In this document: piece after piece, positions 6,753 through 11,080 of the stretch
How positions within the stretch are numbered: position 1 is the stretch's first letter
Layout of the letters: every line of letters begins with the position of its first letter
NCBI GenBank assembly: GCA_905193485.1
Contig: CAJJOX010000059.1
Span: forward strand, 1 to 11,080
Length of the DNA stretch: 11,080 nt
Reading direction: 5' to 3'
Source of the DNA: an uncultured Porphyromonadaceae bacterium
GTDB lineage: Bacteria; Bacteroidota; Bacteroidia; Bacteroidales; Muribaculaceae
Notes under the pieces: generated by a model
What the model saw: only the letters and a program-made list of their open reading frames with translations
Databases searched by the model: none
Told to the model about the DNA's origin: nothing
Made by a program: the position numbers and the translations under genes

Positions 6753-7636
6753 ATCAACGCTCAAAAACAGCATGCTGGATCGAGGCCATGCGCCTGCGCA
6801 CGCTTCCCGTATCGATAGCCGGAGTGGTCATGGCCGCGGGACTCGCCATTGCCGACAGCGGCTTCCGCCGGCTTCCGGCTCTGCTTTGCGTCCTTTTCGC
6901 CCTGTTGGCGCAGATAGCCTCCAACTTTGCCAACGAATACTACGACTATCGCGACGGCCTCGACGCTCCCGGCCGTGAAGGCCCCCGCCGGGGTGTCACG
7001 GAAGGCGACATAACGCCACGCGACATGCTACATGCGACATACCTTACACTCGCTCTGGCATGCGCCATCGGATGCTCACTCATCGCTTTCGGCGGATGGT
7101 GGCTTATGCCAATCGGCATGATGATAGCTATCGGAGCCTTGGCCTACAGCACCGGCCCATACCCACTGTCACGCCACGGACTCGGCGAAGTGGCCGTGAT
7201 ATTTTTTTTCGGAATAATCCCTGTCCCACTCACCTATTACGTTCAGGCGCTACATTGCCCCACCGACGTATGGCTGAGCGGAATCGCGCTCGGGCTTATG
7301 GGAGCCAACGTGCTGATAATCAACAACTATCGCGACGCCGACGCCGACCGGCGCGTAGGCAAACGCACCCTTGCCGTAATAATCGGACGCAAAAGCGTCA
7401 GAATGATCTATCTCTTCAACGGCCTCGCGGCAGCCGCCCTGACGTCTAAACTGTGGATTTCCCTCCCGACAGCCGCCATGGCCGTGCCGCTGATATATCT
7501 GTCAGGACATCTCGCCGTCTGGGCCGCAATGCCGAAACGAACCGGCAACAGCCTCACACCCCTGCTTGCAGCCACATCGATGCTCATGCTCGCCTATGCT
7601 GCCGGCTATGCAATCGCGGTGGCAGCGACCCATTGA
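6749..7636 (+). CDS. menA: MenA, 1,4-dihydroxy-2-naphthoate polyprenyltransferase
   Basis: A 295-residue integral membrane UbiA-family prenyltransferase that attaches the polyprenyl tail to 1,4-dihydroxy-2-naphthoate in menaquinone synthesis. Both metal-diphosphate motifs are present: the first, NEYYDYRDGLD (62-72), and the second, NNYRDADADRRVGKRTLAV (190-208), with the arrangement typical of MenA. About eight or nine hydrophobic segments are visible, for example near 20-36, 42-60, 95-113, 117-133, 145-164 and 172-190. The start is the ATG that overlaps the ATPase stop (ATGA, 6749-6752), giving the normal MenA N-terminus (EAMRLRTLPVSIAG); an upstream in-frame start at 6701 would run inside the previous gene. 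The overlap suggests translational coupling. No other men genes are in the window. Identification is strong. Confidence 0.95.
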   Translation: MNQRSKTACWIEAMRLRTLPVSIAGVVMAAGLAIADSGFRRLPALLCVLFALLAQIASNFANEYYDYRDGLDAPGREGPRRGVTEGDITPRDMLHATYLTLALACAIGCSLIAFGGWWLMPIGMMIAIGALAYSTGPYPLSRHGLGEVAVIFFFGIIPVPLTYYVQALHCPTDVWLSGIALGLMGANVLIINNYRDADADRRVGKRTLAVIIGRKSVRMIYLFNGLAAAALTSKLWISLPTAAMAVPLIYLSGHLAVWAAMPKRTGNSLTPLLAATSMLMLAYAAGYAIAVAATH

Positions 7637-7650
7637 GCCTCATTATTTGT

Positions 7651-7660
7651 TATCATGATA
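7651..7660. repeat. 10-bp palindrome in the menA-DUF308 gap
   Basis: TATCATGATA is a perfect dyad in the 48-base gap between menA and the DUF308 gene. A TTTG (7646-7649) lies just before it and a weak TAGCCGTT (7671-7678) 21 bases later, so a poor promoter may sit here, but no clear TAnnTTTG is seen. The palindrome is short and AT-rich and may be chance. Confidence 0.2.
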
Positions 7661-7684
7661 TAAACCCTCATAGCCGTTATTGAC

Positions 7685-8344
7685 ATGAACAACAGATTCT
7701 CCAACTGGATAACCATCCTCATCACTGCCTCCGTAGGCGTGCTCTTCATCGTTTGGCACAACGAAACAAATCTTTTTCAATGGCTCGTGAGAGCTCTTGG
7801 CATATTGCTGCTGCTTCCGGGTGCCTACGTTTTGTTTAATTCAATCAGCGAAATACGCGCCAAAGACAACCGGGCCGAAAACATTCGCGAAAGCGAAACC
7901 CCGATCGCCATACGCCGCCGCACGGCCGCCATATCGCTCATAATCGTTTCGGGTGCCACGGTGTTTATCGGCGCATGGATGCTCATTCAGCCCGGGTTCT
8001 TTGCCCGGCTTATAGCCTACCTGTTTGCCGCCATACTGCTGCTCTACGGCATCTATCAGTTTATCGTAGCCACATGGCTCTGCCGTCCGGCCGTTCTACC
8101 ATGGTATTTCTATGTCATTCCCGCCCTGTTCATACTCAGCGGCATAGCCATACTGGTGACGCCTCTGCACACGCTTGACTCGATAGTCACTCTCTGCACC
8201 GGCATTCTGCTGCTGGCCTCGGCCGTCAACTCAATCATACAGGCCATCACCGTTCACGCCCTGCTCAAAAACATCGACAGGGGAAGCGTAACATCAGACA
8301 GCCCGCGTGAAAACCTCAGACAGATTGAGGGAAGCGACGATTGA
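7685..8344 (+). CDS. DUF308/HdeD-like six-helix membrane protein
   Basis: A 219-residue predicted inner-membrane protein with six hydrophobic segments at about 8-24, 34-53, 80-101, 107-131, 139-159 and 164-190, arranged as three pairs, with a charged loop (54-79, containing RAKDNRAENIRESE) and a polar C-terminal tail. This is the pattern of the DUF308 family that includes the acid-resistance protein HdeD; the molecular role in Bacteroidota is not known. Its 3' end overlaps the convergent kinase-like gene by 29 bases. It lies 48 bases after menA and could be a read-through member of that operon. The family call rests on topology and the repeated helix-pair pattern, not on a catalytic motif. 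Confidence 0.7.
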   Translation: MNNRFSNWITILITASVGVLFIVWHNETNLFQWLVRALGILLLLPGAYVLFNSISEIRAKDNRAENIRESETPIAIRRRTAAISLIIVSGATVFIGAWMLIQPGFFARLIAYLFAAILLLYGIYQFIVATWLCRPAVLPWYFYVIPALFILSGIAILVTPLHTLDSIVTLCTGILLLASAVNSIIQAITVHALLKNIDRGSVTSDSPRENLRQIEGSDD

Positions 8345-8972
8345 TATAAGCCACTATCACTTCCACGATATCATCCATCGACATCTTCGATGTGTCGATT
8401 GTCAGATCATACGACGATGAGGCGCCCCACGTCTTATCGGTATAGAAATTATAGTAATTGGCGCGAAGCTTGTTGATGCGGCGCGCCTTTGCGCATGCCC
8501 GTTCGCGGGTCGACACATCGGCCTCGCCGCGGCGCATGATCCTGTCGACACACACATCCTCGGGGGCATGCACAAACAGGTTCACCACACGCGGATGGTC
8601 ACGGAGCACATAATCGGCCGTGCGGCCCACTATCACACACGAATCTCCGCTCTCGGCCAGCGAATGGATAAAATCGCTCTGGGCACGGTAGATGCTGTCG
8701 TCGCTTATCGATGTCGATCCCGAAAAACAGTTGACGGTATTGTATCCGAACGCAAACGAAAACACACCGTTGATAAACGACGGAAACCGCTCATCCTTAC
8801 GCTCGAAAAATTCCTCACTGACTCCGGCTTTCCTCGCGGCCTCATGCAGCAGTTCCTTATCGTAATATTTCGCTCCGATGCGTTCGGCAAGGCGCCGTCC
8901 GAGCTCGCGGCCACCGCTGCCAAACTGGCGGCCGATGGTCACCACCACATTGCTGGTTTTGTTTTCAGACAT
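8316..8972 (-). CDS. Cytidylate kinase-like family protein
   Basis: A 218-residue protein of the cytidylate-kinase-like family (Cytidylate_kin2). It has the family's atypical P-loop TIGRQFGSGGRELG (12-25), without the canonical GKS/T lysine, followed by LAERIGAKYYDKELL (28-42), the core-strand segment CVIVGRTADYVL (112-123), the FVHAPEDVCVDRIMRR lid-like region (133-148), and the terminal YYNFYTDKTWG...YDLTIDTS block (173-195). Members are widespread in Bacteroidota and Firmicutes and usually occur beside a true cmk elsewhere; substrate is not established. The start is the ATG at 8972, about 50 bases from a predicted promoter. The stop lies inside the convergent DUF308 gene. Nucleotide-kinase activity is inferred from family only. 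Confidence 0.88.
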   Translation of the reverse strand: MSENKTSNVVVTIGRQFGSGGRELGRRLAERIGAKYYDKELLHEAARKAGVSEEFFERKDERFPSFINGVFSFAFGYNTVNCFSGSTSISDDSIYRAQSDFIHSLAESGDSCVIVGRTADYVLRDHPRVVNLFVHAPEDVCVDRIMRRGEADVSTRERACAKARRINKLRANYYNFYTDKTWGASSSYDLTIDTSKMSMDDIVEVIVAYINRRFPQSV

Positions 8973-9030
8973 TTCTTCTATCCGTTTAGATTCGTTTATT
9001 CCGTTATATGTCGACTCGACATTACATACG

Positions 9031-9061
9031 CAAAAATAGCCATATCATTGCGCCGAAGCAA
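9031..9061 (-). promoter_or_regulatory. Bacteroidota-type promoter for the kinase-like gene
   Basis: Read on the minus strand, TATTTTTG (9038-9031) matches TAnnTTTG and TTG (9061-9059) lies 20 bases upstream. The predicted transcript starts near 9025 and has a leader of about 50 bases before the ATG at 8972. Confidence 0.6.
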
Positions 9062-9100
9062 TATTTCCGCCAAAAATTTTTATTATCGCAGAATAACTAT

Positions 9101-9108
9101 TAATTTTG
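9101..9108 (+). promoter_or_regulatory. Bacteroidota -7 element for the TPR gene
   Basis: TAATTTTG matches TAnnTTTG exactly. No good TTTG is found at the -33 position; the region there is AT-rich (AATTTTTATT). Transcription should start near 9113-9115, giving a leader of about 70 bases. It diverges from the kinase promoter, the two -7 boxes being about 62 bases apart. Confidence 0.6.
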
Positions 9109-9124
9109 CACACATGTAGAAAAG

Positions 9125-9150
9125 CGCCCTTCAAGGGGCGTCGATTTTTG
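9125..9150 (+). promoter_or_regulatory. Leader hairpin with T-run upstream of the TPR gene
   Basis: CGCCC (9125-9129) pairs with GGGCG (9136-9140) around a TTCAAG loop, and ATTTTTG follows (9144-9150). This looks like an intrinsic terminator or attenuator, but lies inside the predicted leader, 10 bases after the likely transcript start. A start-stop pair ATGTAG (9114-9119) sits just before it. No known riboswitch or ribosomal-protein leader is recognised. A regulatory role is inference. Confidence 0.45.
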
Positions 9151-9181
9151 ATAAACCGAAACAAAAAGCAACAATCATATC

Positions 9182-9886
9182 ATGGCAACAAAAAACAACG
9201 AAGAACCCAAAACCGGAATCGAGAACCTCAACGATTCGCTGACCAAAGCCGAACAGCGGGTTGAGAAAAATAAAAAACTCATCATGTGGATATGCATAGC
9301 CGTGGCTACCGTCGTAGCCCTTGTGCTCATCTACATCTACGCCATCTACAAACCCGGCGTAAACAACGCCAACACTGAATATGGCAAAGCCGCCAACAAA
9401 GAGCTCATGATTCAAGCACAGCCGACCGACTCGGCACGCGTGGCCGCTGAAAAAGAAGTGCTGAAAGCCTATGAAACCGCCGCCACCAAGAGCCACGACG
9501 GAGGAAACAACTCGAAGCTCATGGCCGCCGTCTACAACTACAAGGCCGGCGACTACAACAAAGCGCTCAAATATCTCGAAGACTACGACCGCAAGGACAA
9601 TGTGATCGGCACCACCAGCAAAGCGCTTGAAGGCGACTGCTATGTCAACCTCAAGCAGTTCGACAAAGCCCTCGAATGCTACAAGGAAGCAATCGACATC
9701 GCCGACCATAACCCCGAGCTCGTGCCCTACTGCCTTCTCAAGGAAGCCGTCGTTTACCGCCATCTCAAAAAATACTCCGAAGAAGCCGACATCTACAAAA
9801 CGCTTCTCGAACAGTATCCCCAGTATGGCCAGGCACACAACATCGACTTCAAGGCCGCACTCTCCCGCGCACAGTCATCCAAATAA
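9182..9886 (+). CDS. Membrane-anchored tetratricopeptide repeat protein
   Basis: A 234-residue protein with a short charged N-terminus, one transmembrane helix at about 33-55 (MWICIAVATVVALVLIYIYA), and a soluble part with TPR-like helical pairs at about 112-138, 146-178 and 184-215 (for example AGDYNKALKYLEDY, KQFDKALECYKEAI, KKYSEEADIYKTLL). The arrangement, including the AIYKPGV stretch after the helix, matches a conserved Bacteroidota protein of about 230 residues; I recall it often lies near ribH, but no riboflavin gene follows here. TPR domains mediate protein contacts; the partner is unknown. The positively charged KNKK before the helix suggests the repeats face the periplasm, by the positive-inside rule. 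The gene has its own promoter and terminator and appears monocistronic. Confidence 0.85.
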   Translation: MATKNNEEPKTGIENLNDSLTKAEQRVEKNKKLIMWICIAVATVVALVLIYIYAIYKPGVNNANTEYGKAANKELMIQAQPTDSARVAAEKEVLKAYETAATKSHDGGNNSKLMAAVYNYKAGDYNKALKYLEDYDRKDNVIGTTSKALEGDCYVNLKQFDKALECYKEAIDIADHNPELVPYCLLKEAVVYRHLKKYSEEADIYKTLLEQYPQYGQAHNIDFKAALSRAQSSK

Positions 9887-9938
9887 CCTTCGCGCAGACA
9901 GACCGTCGGGCGCCTGAGGCATTTTTGAAACAACCGCA

Positions 9939-9983
9939 AAAGAGAGCCTGAATCCTCGTGTGGATTCGGCTCTCTTTCTTTTT
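9939..9983 (+). terminator. Intrinsic terminator after the TPR gene
   Basis: AAAGAGAGCC (9939-9948) pairs with GGCTCTCTTT (9968-9977) and GAATCC (9950-9955) with GGATTC (9962-9967), with one bulged T and a six-base loop. CTTTTT follows (9978-9983). It is the strongest hairpin seen in the window, 52 bases after the TPR stop, and its A-rich left flank could also help stop transcription coming from the convergent permease. Confidence 0.88.
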
Positions 9984-10009
9984 CATGGTGCGGATTGTTT
10001 TCTTTCAGC

Positions 10010-10025
10010 CGCTCCGGCCGGAGCG
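10010..10025. repeat. Perfect 16-bp palindrome just after the permease stop
   Basis: CGCTCCGGCCGGAGCG is a perfect dyad one base beyond the TGA of the minus-strand permease gene. In RNA it would fold into a strong stem-loop, but on the minus strand no T-run follows, so it is not a classical terminator. It may protect the 3' end or block polymerase. Confidence 0.5.
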
Positions 10026-10026
10026 A

Positions 10027-10833
10027 TCAGCATTTTCCCTTGCCATGACACGAGATGGCGTTTGTCTCGGCATCTTCGACCTCCTGCTCCGAAGGTTCAT
10101 AGCCGGCCTTCCACTTCGACACCTGATTTGGTTTGCGGCCTTCGATCTGCCAGTCGAAAGGATAGAAATGGGCGTCGGGATTACGCCACGACGGTTTGCG
10201 TAATGCATAGATCACCAACGGAATTGCGACAAACACGCCTACGCCGCCGAGGAGAATCCCCACATATACCGCCGGCGACCCGGTCGTGATCAGGCTTGGG
10301 GGCAGGTAGCTGAGCACAAGAGCCAGCAGAGCGCCCGCTATACCCACCGTGCAAGTGACGATCATGCCGATTTTTCCACCCGGCACACGGAATCCGCGCT
10401 TCTTTTCGGGCTGCGTGCGACGCAGGCGGATAAATGCGGCATAAATCATCAGCACCAGAAAAAGATATATGATCGTCGCCATCTGCGACATGATCTGATA
10501 GGCCGATTCGACCGTAGGCAACACTATCAGCACCAGACACAGAACCGACACAAACGCTCCCGCCACATAAAGGATCGGCTTGTTGATGCCCTTGCCGTTG
10601 GTCTTTTGCAGCCCGCGGGGAAGATAGCCCGACTGAGCCACAGCCATAAGTCCTGTCGACGGACCCGTGACAAGCACACTGATCTGACCGATGACGCCAA
10701 ACAGGATAAAGACAGCTGTGACGTTGCCAAGCCAGCCCAGACCGAAACTGGCCCACAGGCTCTTGTATGCCACCAGAAGCGACTGAAGCAGATCGATTTT
10801 CTCTGTCGGTATCACGAGGCCTATCACAAGCGT
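10027..10833 (-). CDS. GadC-like APC-family amino acid permease, C-terminal half
   Basis: The C-terminal part (about 268 residues) of an APC-superfamily permease of the glutamate:GABA antiporter type, which exchanges amino acids across the inner membrane. The GadC-group signature [25 protein letters not shown] is present, followed by hydrophobic segments that give about five to six membrane helices, and the tail [18 protein letters not shown] that I associate with the Bacteroidales members of this family. The N-terminal half of the permease (roughly 6-7 helices) is not present: upstream of about 10833 the frame continues into unrelated DnaA sequence. The gene is therefore incomplete here. It converges on the TPR gene. 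The last residues, SCHGKGKC, are unusual; whether they act as the GadC C-terminal plug cannot be told. Confidence 0.85.
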   Translation of the reverse strand, partial: TLVIGLVIPTEKIDLLQSLLVAYKSLWASFGLGWLGNVTAVFILFGVIGQISVLVTGPSTGLMAVAQSGYLPRGLQKTNGKGINKPILYVAGAFVSVLCLVLIVLPTVESAYQIMSQMATIIYLFLVLMIYAAFIRLRRTQPEKKRGFRVPGGKIGMIVTCTVGIAGALLALVLSYLPPSLITTGSPAVYVGILLGGVGVFVAIPLVIYALRKPSWRNPDAHFYPFDWQIEGRKPNQVSKWKAGYEPSEQEVEDAETNAISCHGKGKC

Positions 10834-11080
10834 GCCGATGGCATAGAGCAGATGCGTCTTGCCGAGTCCAGACGGCCCGTAGATGAACAGCGGGTTATAG
10901 GCTCCGGAGGGGTTGGCCGCAACCGCCTGCGCCGCAGCAAACGCAAACTGGTTGGAGGGACCCTTGATGAAGTTCTCGAAGGTGAACTCGTAGTTGCCCT
11001 GCGGCGAGGCGGGGTTTGCCTCGTACTGCTGGGCCAGCACCACCTCGTGGGGCGGGGTGCTGGGCACCCCGAGGGGGGTG
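10834..11080 (-). other. DnaA fragment (Clostridia type) joined to the permease; likely assembly chimera
   Basis: The open frame runs from the window end into the permease without a stop. Its first 80 or so residues are a DnaA piece: a low-complexity linker (domain II), then [25 protein letters not shown] and [22 protein letters not shown], the start of the AAA+ domain III with its Walker A (GPSGLGKT). The version [14 protein letters not shown] and the preceding block resemble DnaA of Oscillospiraceae and other Clostridia, not of Bacteroidales. The match stops exactly at AIG, where the permease TLVIGLVIP begins. The piece is about 247 bases, the size of a read or insert, and the window ends here. 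The GTG at 11067 is only the first possible start; nothing supports it as real. Confidence 0.85.

Noticed and set aside
9131..9838. 235-codon open frame on the minus strand opposite the TPR gene
   Set aside because: It is the reverse frame of the TPR protein: its Val/Phe/Gly-rich composition mirrors Asp/Lys/Ala codons. It has no family match and no promoter.
10834..11080. A real dnaA gene or replication origin at the window end
   Set aside because: Only the linker and P-loop of DnaA are present, no DnaA-box cluster is seen, and the frame changes into a permease; assembly chimera is simpler.
1..11080. tRNA, rRNA, CRISPR array, insertion sequence or attachment site
   Set aside because: No cloverleaf, rRNA segment, regularly spaced repeats, transposase or terminal inverted repeats were recognised by eye on either strand.

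Overview
The window looks like a contig end from a fairly GC-rich member of the Bacteroidales, most like the Muribaculaceae. The grounds are the gene content (SUF iron-sulphur genes with a ThiF-like protein, MenA, a YciO-like YrdC protein, a Bacteroidota-type membrane-anchored TPR protein, a GadC-like permease tail with the family's usual C-terminus), the lack of Shine-Dalgarno sequences, and several promoters with the Bacteroidota -7 element TAnnTTTG. The family-level placement is inference.

Layout. Positions 2-2823 (+) hold the end of an iron-sulphur assembly operon: the 3' part of sufD, a complete sufS, and a small ThiF/HesA-type adenylating-enzyme homologue that lacks the usual zinc cysteines, separated by only 2-3 bases. 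A promoter inside the next short gap drives a UPF0371/DUF1846 protein (2891-4354), apparently on a nearly leaderless transcript. A second promoter, overlapped by a perfect 12-base palindrome, precedes a cluster (4482-7636, +): a YciO-like YrdC-domain protein, a one-piece P-loop ATPase plus DUF4435/TOPRIM-like protein, and menA, the last two joined by an ATGA overlap. A DUF308 membrane protein (7685-8344, +) follows and overlaps tail-to-tail by 29 bases with a cytidylate-kinase-like protein (8316-8972, -). Divergent promoters in 8973-9181 serve that kinase and a membrane-anchored TPR protein (9182-9886, +) with a hairpin in its leader. A strong hairpin-plus-T-tract terminator follows.

The last kilobase (-) is an open frame made of two unrelated parts: the C-terminal half of a GadC-like amino acid permease (10027 to about 10833) joined in frame to a piece of a Clostridia-type DnaA (about 10834 to the window end). 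This is best explained as a chimeric assembly at a contig end, not a real fusion gene.

Most of the window is housekeeping. The best candidate for unusual biology is the 541-residue ATPase/DUF4435 protein. It has the two-domain make-up of the PARIS anti-phage system (AriA ATPase, AriB DUF4435 nuclease) in one chain and a DSPE Walker B in place of DEPE, but it sits among metabolic genes, so a defence role is only a hypothesis.
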